This document shows, in pieces, positions 1 through 7,335 of a stretch of DNA of 36,943 nucleotides. The stretch's first letter is position 1, and every line of letters starts with the position of its first letter. The notes beneath the pieces were generated by a model. It saw only the letters and a list, made by a program, of their open reading frames with translations. It did not search any database and was not told the origin of the DNA. This DNA is from Thermohalobaculum sp039187815. Its GTDB lineage: Bacteria > Pseudomonadota > Alphaproteobacteria > Rhodobacterales > Rhodobacteraceae. The stretch is from positions 1 to 36,943 of the forward strand of contig JBCCZI010000029.1 in NCBI GenBank assembly GCA_039187815.1, read 5' to 3'. Position numbers and translations under genes: made by a program.

Positions 1-1
1 C

Positions 2-1645
2 GCCTTCATCGCCTTTATCCTGTTCACATCGAACCCGTTCGACCGGCTGGATCCGGTGCCGTTGAACGGGACCGATCTCAATCCGCTGCTGCAAGATATT
101 GGGCTCGCGCTGCACCCGCCGTTTTTGTACCTGGGCTATGTCGGGCTCTCGATGGCGTTCTCCTTTGCGGTGGCGGCGTTGATCGAGGGCCGGGTCGACG
201 CCACCTGGGCGCGCTGGGTCAGACCCTGGGCGCTCGTCGCCTGGGGCGCGCTGACCTTTGGGATCGCGCTTGGCAGCTATTGGGCCTATTATGAGCTCGG
301 CTGGGGCGGCTGGTGGTTCTGGGATCCGGTCGAGAACGCCTCGTTCATGCCGTGGCTCTTGGCGACGGCGTTGCTGCACTCGGCCATCGTGGTCGAGAAG
401 CGGGCCTCGCTGAAGGTCTGGACCGTGCTGTTGGCGATCCTGGCCTTCTCGCTGTCGCTGATCGGGACGTTTCTGGTGCGCTCGGGTGTGATCACCTCGG
501 TCCATGCCTTCGCGACGGATCCCGGACGGGGCGTCTTTATCCTGGTGATCCTTGGCGTGGCGATCCTCGGCTCGCTCACGCTTTTTGCCGTGCGCGCGCC
601 GGCCATGCGATCCGAGGGCGTGTTCCAGCCGGTCAGCCGTGAAGGGGCGTTGGTCTTCAACAATCTTGTGCTCGCGGTCTCCTGCGCGGTGGTGTTCGTC
701 GGAACGCTCGCCCCGGTGTTTCGCGAGTTCGTCGACGGCCAGAAGATCTCCGTGGGCGCGCCGTTCTATGACCTGGCATTCACGCCCTTTATGGTGCTGC
801 TGCTGGTTGCCTTGCCGGTGGGCGCTTTGCTGCCCTGGAAGCGAGGCGATATCGCACGCGCCGTGGCCAAGCTGTGGTGGGCTGGTGCGGTGGCGTTGGC
901 CGTTGGAGGCGCGATTTGGGCAATGCAGACCGGCACCGCGCTGCTGGCTCCGGTTGGCATCGCACTGGCGGTTTGGGCGATCTTGGGCGCGGCGGTCGAG
1001 TTGTGGGAGCGCGGCGCCTTTGCCCGGGCCGGTGCACTTGGCGGGCTCCGGCGGCTCGCCCGGCTCCCGCGCGCCGATTGGGGCAAGTGGTTTGGCCATA
1101 CTGGGCTCGCGCTCTCGGCCATCGGCATCGCCGCGATCACGGCTTGGGAGACCGAGGATATCCGCCTTGCCCGCCCGGGCGATGTGATCGACGTTGGACC
1201 TTATGAGCTCCACTTCGACGGGGTCTCGCAGATCCCGCTCGGCGCGCCGTTCGCCCAAGGCGCCTGTGGCAACGAGGGCGAACGCGCCTTCAAGGGCGCA
1301 GAGGCGCGCAATTTCGAGACCGAGATGGGCCGCTTCCGCCTGATGCGCGATGGGGAGACCGTGGCCCTTATGTGCCCGGAGAAACGTCTCTACCCGGTAC
1401 AGCGCATGCCGACCACCGAGGCTGCGATCGACTCCTCGCTGTTGCGCGACGTCTATGTGGTGCTGGGGGATCGGCAAACGGATGGCGAGGCCTGGGCTGT
1501 GCGCTCGTACCACAAGCCGCTGGCGGTCTGGATCTGGCTCGGCTGCTTGGTCATGGGTGCCGGCGGGCTGTTGAGCCTCACCGATCGGCGGTTCCGCGTC
1601 GGAGCCGCCGCCGGCCGCGGCCACCGCACGGTGCCCGCAGAATGA
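2..1645 (+). CDS. ccmF: Cytochrome c-type biogenesis protein CcmF (5' end outside window)
   Basis: CcmF is the large inner-membrane subunit of the System I cytochrome c heme lyase. With CcmH it attaches heme delivered by CcmE to CXXCH motifs of apocytochromes c on the periplasmic side. The frame is open from base 2, so the N-terminus lies upstream; about 547 residues are present, against roughly 650 in the family. The tryptophan-rich WWD motif reads GWGGWWFWDPVENASFMPW (bases about 302-355), which in this family faces heme. Conserved histidines are seen in LHPPFLYLGYVG before it and in VHAFATDP after it. Many hydrophobic segments follow, then a periplasmic domain and a last membrane helix near the C-terminus (VWIWLGCLVMGAGGLL). 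The stop codon overlaps the ccmH start (ATGA), so the two are probably translationally coupled. The GTG at base 56 is internal, not the start. Confidence 0.96.
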   Translation, partial: AFIAFILFTSNPFDRLDPVPLNGTDLNPLLQDIGLALHPPFLYLGYVGLSMAFSFAVAALIEGRVDATWARWVRPWALVAWGALTFGIALGSYWAYYELGWGGWWFWDPVENASFMPWLLATALLHSAIVVEKRASLKVWTVLLAILAFSLSLIGTFLVRSGVITSVHAFATDPGRGVFILVILGVAILGSLTLFAVRAPAMRSEGVFQPVSREGALVFNNLVLAVSCAVVFVGTLAPVFREFVDGQKISVGAPFYDLAFTPFMVLLLVALPVGALLPWKRGDIARAVAKLWWAGAVALAVGGAIWAMQTGTALLAPVGIALAVWAILGAAVELWERGAFARAGALGGLRRLARLPRADWGKWFGHTGLALSAIGIAAITAWETEDIRLARPGDVIDVGPYELHFDGVSQIPLGAPFAQGACGNEGERAFKGAEARNFETEMGRFRLMRDGETVALMCPEKRLYPVQRMPTTEAAIDSSLLRDVYVVLGDRQTDGEAWAVRSYHKPLAVWIWLGCLVMGAGGLLSLTDRRFRVGAAAGRGHRTVPAE

Positions 1646-2112
1646 GGGCTGTCGCTGTCGCAATGGTCACGGTCATGGCGCTTGCACCGCTGGCATCGGC
1701 CGTCCAGCCGGATGAGATCCTGGCGGACCCGGCGCTCGAAGCCCGCGCTCGGTCGCTCTCCAAGGAGGTCCGCTGTCTGGTCTGCCGAAACGAGTCGATC
1801 GATGACAGTAGCGCCGAGTTGGCCGGGGATCTGCGCCTGTTGGTGCGCGAGCGTCTGACCGAGGGCGACAGCGATGCCGAGGTGCTCCGGTACCTGGTCG
1901 ACCGCTACGGCGAATTCATCCTGCTCAAGCCAACCTTCTCGGCGGGCAACGCGGTTCTTTGGCTGGCCGGCCCGACTCTCTTCCTGGTCGGCGGGCTGGC
2001 GGCCGTCTTGTTTCTCCGCCGACGGCGCCGGGCGAGCACGTTGGCAGAGGGTCCTCTGAGCGCCGAGGAAGAGGCGGCCCTGGCCCGGTTGATGCGCGAC
2101 CCAAACGATTGA
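1642..2112 (+). CDS. ccmH: Cytochrome c-type biogenesis protein CcmH (CcmL-like thioredox subunit)
   Basis: This 156-residue protein is the thiol-redox subunit of the cytochrome c heme lyase. It keeps the apocytochrome CXXC cysteines reduced before heme ligation. The N-terminus is a signal peptide or anchor (residues 1-20, ending ALAPLASA). The redox motif RCLVCRNES has Cys45 and Cys48. A single transmembrane helix lies at about residues 103-125 and is followed by the arginine-rich stop-transfer run RRRRR. It is short, so it is the CcmH/CcmL part only, without the fused TPR (CcmI) domain of E. coli CcmH. The start is the ATG that overlaps the ccmF stop by four bases. Longer upstream starts in the same frame would run through ccmF and are rejected. 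Confidence 0.95.
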   Translation: MRAVAVAMVTVMALAPLASAVQPDEILADPALEARARSLSKEVRCLVCRNESIDDSSAELAGDLRLLVRERLTEGDSDAEVLRYLVDRYGEFILLKPTFSAGNAVLWLAGPTLFLVGGLAAVLFLRRRRRASTLAEGPLSAEEEAALARLMRDPND

Positions 2113-2199
2113 GATCGGGCCGAAGCCCGGTGCCCGCGCCGGGGTGCGCAAGCCGATGCGCTTGTGCTAGGGTCCGCGAGACCCTCAGGGAGACCCACG

Positions 2200-2661
2200 A
2201 TGACAAGCCTCACCCAAGCCAGCCTTTTGGCAGTTGTGGCCTGCATGTTGATCGCGTTGAGTGCGTTGAACCCAGAGCCGGCGGATGCCCAGACCACGGG
2301 CGCCTCCGATGCCTGCCACACATCGCTCGAGGCAGATTACGGCGCGGCGACGATCACCGAAAGTTTCGAACGCAATTCGGGTGGTCGCCGCTGGGTCCAT
2401 ACCGAAGCCGAGCTGCAGGACGGGCGCACCGTGTCCTATCGCTGCATGGTCAGTTACGGAACCGTGCGGCGCGTTGACATCCTCGATGGCGATTGGACCG
2501 CCGCGCCGCGTATCGCACCTGTGCCCGAGCCTGAAGAAGCTGATGAGCCGGAGACGGCTGAGGAGACGGACGTCGGACCGAACACACCCGCGCCGGCCCG
2601 ACGACTGCGCCTGGTTCCGGGGAGCAGCAAAGGCTCAGGCTGGCAAACGCCTCCGTCCTGA
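2200..2661 (+). CDS. Small secreted protein of unknown function
   Basis: This 153-residue protein is not recognised. It opens with a signal peptide (residues 1 to about 30: a hydrophobic stretch LLAVVACMLIALSAL, then PADA before Q31), so it is probably periplasmic. The mature part has two cysteines (Cys39 and Cys82) that could form a disulfide, a short polar domain (residues 38-100), then a Pro/Glu-rich acidic tail (about 105-135) and a basic C-terminus. The ATG at 2200 is preceded by a GGGAGA Shine-Dalgarno at 2188-2193. An in-frame upstream start at 2164 would place 12 extra residues before the signal peptide. It stands 87 bases after ccmH and is convergent with the diguanylate cyclase gene, so a link to cytochrome maturation is not shown. 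GCTAGGGT at 2167-2174 resembles an alphaproteobacterial -10 element, but no clear -35 is seen. Confidence 0.75.
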   Translation: MTSLTQASLLAVVACMLIALSALNPEPADAQTTGASDACHTSLEADYGAATITESFERNSGGRRWVHTEAELQDGRTVSYRCMVSYGTVRRVDILDGDWTAAPRIAPVPEPEEADEPETAEETDVGPNTPAPARRLRLVPGSSKGSGWQTPPS

Positions 2662-2683
2662 GGGCGCCGCCCCGACCCTCAGG
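2657..2683. terminator. Perfect inverted repeat between convergent genes, likely bidirectional terminator
   Basis: CCTGAGGG (2657-2664) and CCCTCAGG (2676-2683) form a perfect 8-bp stem with an 11-base loop. The stop codons of both convergent genes lie in the arms: TGA at 2659-2661 on the plus strand, and the complement of TCA at 2679-2681 on the minus strand. Neither side carries a clear run of T, so this would be a hairpin without the classical U-tract. Termination is inferred from position and symmetry. Confidence 0.55.
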
Positions 2684-4034
2684 CCGCCGTCTGATCCATC
2701 TCGGGCGCATAGACCCGAAAGGCGTCCTTACCAGCATTCTTCGCCACATACATCGCCACATCGGCCCGGCGGAGAAGCTCTGAGAACTCATCCTTGCTGC
2801 TGGCCGCGGACAGCGCAATGCCGATGCTGGCGCCGAGGTGGAGCTTTACTCCAGACAAGGCGATCTCGGCGCGGATCGCCTCAAGCACCCGGTTGGCGAC
2901 CAGCTCCGCGTCTGCGGTGCAGTTCAGGCAGCCGAGCAACAGTGTGAACTCATCGCCGCCAAGCCGTGCGAGGAGGGGTGCCATGTCGGGATTGTCTCCC
3001 AAAGCGCCTGCGATGCGTCCTGCATTGCGGAGCTCGTCATCGGCGCGCACCACCTCCCGCAGACGGTCAGCAACGACCCGCAGCACGCGGTCCCCCATTT
3101 CGTGCCCGTAAGTGTCGTTCACCATCTTGAAGCCATCGAGGTCGACGAAGAACAGCGCGCGGAGCATGTCGTCTTCGCCCTCGGCCGGCTCGTTGCGCAA
3201 CAGCGCGCGCCCACGGAGGTTGAAATCGGCCCGGTTTGAGAGGCGGGTGATCTGGTCGCGGAAGGCCAAATCGCGGATGCGCATATGGCTCTGCTCCAGC
3301 CGGAAAATCATGCGCGACAGGCTGAGCTCGAGCAGCGCCGCCTCGCGGCTGCCGCCGATCTTCTCCGGCATTGTCAGGTCGCCCTCGGCCACGCGGTCGG
3401 CGACGCGAATGGCGGCCCGGATCGGCGACACGGCCTTGCGCGCGAAATGTGCCGCCAACACAAAGGCCGATGCCGCCGCCAGGATCCCGATCAGCAGCTT
3501 TTCCGAGAACAGCGCGAACATGGTCTCAAACCGGGTTGGGCGCGCCACCTCGATGGTCAAGACGCCCATCACTGCTCCGCCGGCCTCGGCCAAGGGGCGG
3601 GCGAGTAGAACACCGTCGTCCAGAGGCAGATCCCCCGGTTCGCCTGTCTCGAGAACCTGGATCGAGAGGGCTTCGGGCGGGCGATTGATCGACAAGGGTT
3701 GCTCGTCGCCCGAACGGAAGAAGCTGAACGTCGGCTTGTGGAACAGCGTGACCTCGCGCACGGCCAGCACATCGCCCATTGCTGTGATGGTCTTGGCCAG
3801 CCGGCCAACATCCCCGTCGGTCGCATACCGGCGCGTCTGTGCCTCGGCCAGTTCGAGCAAGATGCGGGCATTGCGAAGCGCCGTTTCCTCAAGCCTGTTG
3901 GTCATCTGGAACGATATGACGACGATTGCCGCCACGACTGCTCCGAGGATTGACAGGCTCCACGCCACCATCAATTTCTGGATCAGCGGACGCTCGCCGC
4001 CCGCGACCTCCTGCTCTCCGGCCATTCGGTTCAC
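2679..4034 (-). CDS. Membrane-bound diguanylate cyclase (sensor-HAMP-GGDEF)
   Basis: This 451-residue protein is predicted to make cyclic di-GMP from two GTP in response to a periplasmic or membrane signal. Transmembrane helix 1 is at about residues 25-43 and helix 2 at about 179-198. Between them is an extracytoplasmic sensor of about 135 residues. A HAMP-like linker (199-250) and a GGDEF domain (about 255-445) follow. The active site LARLGGDEF is at 355-363, and the metal/substrate region reads FVDLDGFKMVNDTYGH (about 296-311). There is no EAL domain. The usual inhibitory RxxD does not sit five residues before GGDEF: an RADD occurs at 330-333, about 25 residues upstream, with an extra loop between. 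The GTG start at 4034 gives the longest product; an ATG three codons in (4025) is an alternative. The 80 bases upstream (4035-4114) separate it from the thioesterase gene. Confidence 0.93.
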   Translation of the reverse strand: MNRMAGEQEVAGGERPLIQKLMVAWSLSILGAVVAAIVVISFQMTNRLEETALRNARILLELAEAQTRRYATDGDVGRLAKTITAMGDVLAVREVTLFHKPTFSFFRSGDEQPLSINRPPEALSIQVLETGEPGDLPLDDGVLLARPLAEAGGAVMGVLTIEVARPTRFETMFALFSEKLLIGILAAASAFVLAAHFARKAVSPIRAAIRVADRVAEGDLTMPEKIGGSREAALLELSLSRMIFRLEQSHMRIRDLAFRDQITRLSNRADFNLRGRALLRNEPAEGEDDMLRALFFVDLDGFKMVNDTYGHEMGDRVLRVVADRLREVVRADDELRNAGRIAGALGDNPDMAPLLARLGGDEFTLLLGCLNCTADAELVANRVLEAIRAEIALSGVKLHLGASIGIALSAASSKDEFSELLRRADVAMYVAKNAGKDAFRVYAPEMDQTAA

Positions 4035-4114
4035 CCGATCCGTTTCACCACCCGTTCTGGTTGAATAACCGGAGGAGGGTTAAAGCGTGGTCAAAGGATA
4101 CCGTTGCTCGAAGG

Positions 4115-4537
4115 TTACCGACGCGGGATGGCGTAGGTGCAGCTCGCGTGGGCAACCGGGCGAGCGGCATCGTCCTCGGAATGGATCAGCACATCTCCGG
4201 TTGCCAGTGTTCGGCCTAGCTTCAGGATGCGCGCCTGGCCCAGTAGGTCTCGGGCAGGGGGTTTGCGCAGGAAGTTGATCGTCAGATTGGTCGTGACCGT
4301 CAGCGGCTCGCGCCCGATCATGGCGAGCACTGCTACATAGAACGACACATCGGCCAACATGAACATCGAGGGGCCGGAGACGGTGCCGCCGGGGCGCAGG
4401 TGACGCTCGGTCACATGCAGGCGCATCCGGGCGGTCAGCGGGCCGATGGTCTCGATGCTCGCCTCGCCGTTGATCTGCGGAAATACCTCCGCCAAGAAGG
4501 CCTCGAGCTCCGGGATATCGAGAACCGGCTCGGCCAT
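4115..4537 (-). CDS. PaaI-family hotdog-fold thioesterase
   Basis: This 140-residue, single-domain hotdog protein resembles the PaaI/acyl-CoA thioesterase group that hydrolyses acyl-CoA or aryl-CoA thioesters in the cytosol. The central helix region reads RPGGTVSGPSMFMLADVSFYVAVL (about residues 48-71), where the helix and its acidic residue (Asp63) normally form the active site. The strand TTNLTINFLRKP (82-93) is typical of the fold. The start ATG at 4537 lies two bases after the stop of the histidine phosphatase gene, which indicates an operon; the longer open frame upstream simply reads through that gene. The substrate cannot be told from sequence. Confidence 0.88.
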   Translation of the reverse strand: MAEPVLDIPELEAFLAEVFPQINGEASIETIGPLTARMRLHVTERHLRPGGTVSGPSMFMLADVSFYVAVLAMIGREPLTVTTNLTINFLRKPPARDLLGQARILKLGRTLATGDVLIHSEDDAARPVAHASCTYAIPRR

Positions 4538-4539
4538 GT

Positions 4540-5172
4540 TCAGGCGCCTTGACCCGCGGAGGGGCCAAAGCGCTGTTCGGTGGCGCCGTAGGGCTCGGCC
4601 AACCGCTCGACCTGCCAGCGGCCAGGCTCGGGCCGAATGCGCAGCGGCAAGCAGTTCGGCATCGAAGGGATGTCTGGTTCCATGCGCACCAGCGACCGGG
4701 CGCCGTACCATAGCCCCCCATGCGCCACGATCAGGGTGTTGGGCACGGCAGCAGCACGGGCCATGGCGGGCCAGGTGCGGGCCCGGAACTGCCAAAAACT
4801 CTCGCCCCCCTCGGGATGGAAGGCGCCGCGCCAATATTCGGGCATCCAGGGCGCATAGGGCTCGCCCTGATGGATGCCGAGATGGCACTCCATGAGATCA
4901 TCATCGGTCTCGACCGGCAGACCGTGATGGGCCGCAACCGCCTCGGCCGTCAGGCGCGCCCGGGACAGCGGGCTCGAAACGATCCGGTCGATGCGTTGAT
5001 CGGCCATCGCCTCGCCGGCCTTGGCCGCTTGCTGATGACCAAGGGCGCTGAGCTCCGTGTCTTTCTGGCCCTGGAACAGACGCTCGCGGTTGAAGACCGT
5101 CTCGCCATGGCGCAGGAAAAAGAACGGAATGTCAAAGCGCGCCTCGGGCGTCGCAGGGGGCTCAGCGGACAT
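4540..5172 (-). CDS. Histidine phosphatase family protein (phosphoglycerate mutase-like)
   Basis: This 210-residue protein of the phosphoglycerate mutase/histidine phosphatase superfamily works through a phosphohistidine intermediate. The motif FLRHGETVFN is at about residues 19-28, with catalytic His22. Other expected residues are SSPLSRA with Arg71, Glu95 in LMECHLG (likely proton donor), and IVAHGG with the second histidine, His151. Size and motifs suit a small-molecule phosphatase more than a glycolytic mutase, and the true substrate is unknown. The gene is first in a minus-strand pair with the thioesterase (two-base gap) and diverges from the enoyl-CoA hydratase gene across 150 bases. 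Confidence 0.9.
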   Translation of the reverse strand: MSAEPPATPEARFDIPFFFLRHGETVFNRERLFQGQKDTELSALGHQQAAKAGEAMADQRIDRIVSSPLSRARLTAEAVAAHHGLPVETDDDLMECHLGIHQGEPYAPWMPEYWRGAFHPEGGESFWQFRARTWPAMARAAAVPNTLIVAHGGLWYGARSLVRMEPDIPSMPNCLPLRIRPEPGRWQVERLAEPYGATEQRFGPSAGQGA

Positions 5173-5322
5173 GGATCACGCTCCGGCGGCTCAAAGGACT
5201 GGTTGCAACATCCGCCGTCTTGCCGCACGAGAAGGGGACGCGTCCGTGCCCGTGGTCTTGACCCGGCGCTGCGGCGATTGCAAGGGCGGGATCGGGCCAT
5301 CCCGCGGCAACGGGAGGGCAGC

Positions 5323-6114
5323 ATGGCCGAGGCTTTGGTGGAGCGCGCAGATGCGGATGGGATCATACGGCTGACGCTCAATCGGCCTGAGGCGCTCAAT
5401 GCGCTATCCTCGCCGATGATGGACGCCCTGCACTCCCGGCTGGATGCGGTCGCGACAGACCGCACAGCGCGCGTTGTGGTTCTGTCGGCTCAGGGACGCG
5501 CGTTTTGCGCGGGCCATGATCTGCGTGAGATCCAAGCATCGCGCCAGGCCGAGGATGGTGGCCGCGGCGCCTATGCCACGCTGTTTGCCCAATGCTCGCG
5601 GCTGATGACGGCGATCACCCGACTGCCGCAGCCCGTGATTGCCGAGGTGCAAGGGATTGCAACCGCGGCGGGCTGCCAGCTGGTGGCCAGCTGCGATATG
5701 GCGGTGGCCAGCGACCAAGCCCGCTTTGGGGTGAACGGCGTGGATATCGGCCTCTTCTGCTCGACGCCCATGGTGGCCTTGTCGCGGAATATCGGGCGGA
5801 AGAAGGCGTTCGAGATGCTCTCGACCGGAGGCTTCCTCTCTGCCGCTGAGGCGGAGGCTGCGGGTCTGGTCAACCGCGTTGTCCCAGCGGATCGCCTGGT
5901 TCCGGAAACCGAGGCGCTGGCAGGGCGGGTCGCCTCGAAAGTGCCGGTCGCCATTCGCCATGGCAAGCGCGCCTTTTATGAGCAAGCCGAGATGCCGCTC
6001 GACCAGGCCTATGCCTTCACGGCTCGGGTGATCGCCGAGAACCTGATGGAGCCCGAGACTGCCGAAGGGCTCCAGGCCTTTCTTGAGAAGCGCCCGCCCG
6101 ACTGGGAGCGCTGA
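5323..6114 (+). CDS. Enoyl-CoA hydratase/isomerase family protein (ECHDC3-like), catalytic glutamates absent
   Basis: This 263-residue crotonase-fold protein would act on acyl-CoA thioesters. The oxyanion-hole regions are present: GRAFCAGHDL at about 58-67, and GIATAAGCQL at 111-120. The two glutamates that add water in classical enoyl-CoA hydratase are not in place: GCEL is GCQL here (Gln119), and the FGxPE position reads FGVNG (Gly139). The pattern resembles the mitochondrial ECHDC3 group, whose reaction is poorly known, so hydratase activity is doubtful. The ATG at 5323 has a strong GGGAGGG ribosome-binding site at 5312-5318. An open frame upstream lies antisense to the phosphatase gene and is rejected. 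The gene is convergent with ctaA, 12 bases away. The upstream 5173-5322 region holds TTGACCC at 5258-5264 but no convincing -10. Confidence 0.9.
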   Translation: MAEALVERADADGIIRLTLNRPEALNALSSPMMDALHSRLDAVATDRTARVVVLSAQGRAFCAGHDLREIQASRQAEDGGRGAYATLFAQCSRLMTAITRLPQPVIAEVQGIATAAGCQLVASCDMAVASDQARFGVNGVDIGLFCSTPMVALSRNIGRKKAFEMLSTGGFLSAAEAEAAGLVNRVVPADRLVPETEALAGRVASKVPVAIRHGKRAFYEQAEMPLDQAYAFTARVIAENLMEPETAEGLQAFLEKRPPDWER

Positions 6115-6119
6115 AGCGC
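6108..6119. terminator. Short hairpin at the convergent echA-like/ctaA junction
   Basis: GCGC-TGAA-GCGC (6108-6119) forms a short 4-bp stem with the plus-strand stop TGA in its loop; imperfect pairing extends a few bases outward after an A-C mismatch. It is followed by the ctaA stop 8 bases on. No T-run is present. It is weak by itself and is listed because other convergent junctions in this window have the same arrangement. Confidence 0.3.
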
Positions 6120-6126
6120 CCTCCGA

Positions 6127-7245
6127 CTAGGCTCGAAGAGAGGTCGCCGGGGGATACGCGGCGCGGAACCGGGTCAGCAGCAAGACCCCCACCAGCAGCA
6201 GGGCCACCGCCTGGTGCATGCTGGCGAGGTGGAGCGGTGCTGCGTGCATAACGGTCACAATGCCGAGCACCACCTGCGCCAGAACAATGCCGGCCATGAT
6301 CAGGCCGCGCTGGGTGAGGCCGGGCACCCGTGCGGCGGCCAGGCGCCAGGCCGCGACGAGGGCGACAACCACCACCAGATAGCCGAGCACACGGTGCACG
6401 AACTGCACCAGGCCGGGGCTCTCGAAAAAGTTGCGCCACAGCGGCTCGATCGCCATAGCGTCCTCCGGGAACCATTGGCCCTGCATCAGCGGCCAATCCA
6501 CATAGGACCGGCCGGCGTCGATGCCGGCCACGAGCGCGCCGACCAGGATCTGCGCAAAGACCAGCAGACCGAGCGCTCCGGTCCACCCCAGGGCGGCGCC
6601 CGCTCGGCGCCTGCGCGCCTGCAGCAGGGCCACAGGGTCGAGCCGCACCTTGAGGGCGTACCAGATCAGCAAAGCGAGGATGACGAAGGCCAGCCCCAAG
6701 TGAATCGCGAGCCGATAGGATGCGACGTCGAGCTTGTCGAGGCCCGAGGTCACCATCCACCAACCAATGGCCCCTTGCAGCCCGCCCAGCGCGCCCGGGA
6801 GGATCAGCTTTCCCGTCCAGCCTGACGGAATGCGCTGCGCGGCCAGAAACACCAGGACGCCGATCAGCCACACCGCGCCGATGAGCCGCCCGAGCTGCCG
6901 GTGCCCCCACTCCCACCAATAGATCGGCTTGAAGTCAGCAAGCGTCATCCAGTGGTTCTGCTGCTGGAACTCGGTGGTCCCTTGGTAAGCGGCGAAGGCC
7001 GCATCCCAATCGGCCTGGGACAGCGGCGGGATCGAACCCATGACCGGATCCCACACGGTGATCGAGAGCCCCGAATCCGTCAGGCGCGTCAGCCCGCCCA
7101 CCAGGACCATCACCGCAACCAAGAGCGCCAAGAGCCACAGCCAGAGTGCGATGCCACGCCGCCAGGGCGGTCGTTCGCGCGGCCCGGCCACCGGGGCGCT
7201 CGGCCGAGGTTCGGCCACCTCCTCGAAGATCGCGCGCTTGCTCAT
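6127..7245 (-). CDS. ctaA: Heme A synthase (Cox15/CtaA)
   Basis: This 372-residue polytopic membrane protein oxidises the C8 methyl group of heme O to a formyl group, giving heme A for aa3-type cytochrome oxidase. Eight transmembrane helices are evident in two similar halves. The heme-binding histidines are present: His115 in EWGHRQLGR, His182 in AIHLGLAF, His284 in FVHRVLGYL and His344 in SMHQAVALL. Length and the N-terminal WLWLLALLVAVMVLVGG-TRLTDSGLS segment match the alphaproteobacterial/mitochondrial Cox15 type. The ATG at 7245 is chosen because an AGAGGGAA ribosome-binding site lies just upstream; the open frame extends 22 codons further without support. It is 90 bases downstream of trmJ on the same strand and is not near other oxidase genes here. 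Confidence 0.95.
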   Translation of the reverse strand: MSKRAIFEEVAEPRPSAPVAGPRERPPWRRGIALWLWLLALLVAVMVLVGGLTRLTDSGLSITVWDPVMGSIPPLSQADWDAAFAAYQGTTEFQQQNHWMTLADFKPIYWWEWGHRQLGRLIGAVWLIGVLVFLAAQRIPSGWTGKLILPGALGGLQGAIGWWMVTSGLDKLDVASYRLAIHLGLAFVILALLIWYALKVRLDPVALLQARRRRAGAALGWTGALGLLVFAQILVGALVAGIDAGRSYVDWPLMQGQWFPEDAMAIEPLWRNFFESPGLVQFVHRVLGYLVVVVALVAAWRLAAARVPGLTQRGLIMAGIVLAQVVLGIVTVMHAAPLHLASMHQAVALLLVGVLLLTRFRAAYPPATSLRA

Positions 7246-7335
7246 TGGGGCTTCCCTCTTGGCGGGCTTGTTGAGTGCTTCGCAGGTAATCCGCGGCGGC
7301 GCTGGCGGCAAGCGGCAGGGCGCCGCGGCCCGGCT

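Noticed and set aside
3112..4068. 318-codon open frame on the plus strand opposite the diguanylate cyclase gene
   Set aside because: Rich in Ser, Arg and Ala with no domain; it mirrors a well-supported GGDEF gene and is a GC-bias shadow.
4720..5322. Upstream extension of the enoyl-CoA hydratase-like gene
   Set aside because: It lies antisense to the phosphatase gene and has no crotonase homology; the ATG at 5323 has GGGAGGG before it.
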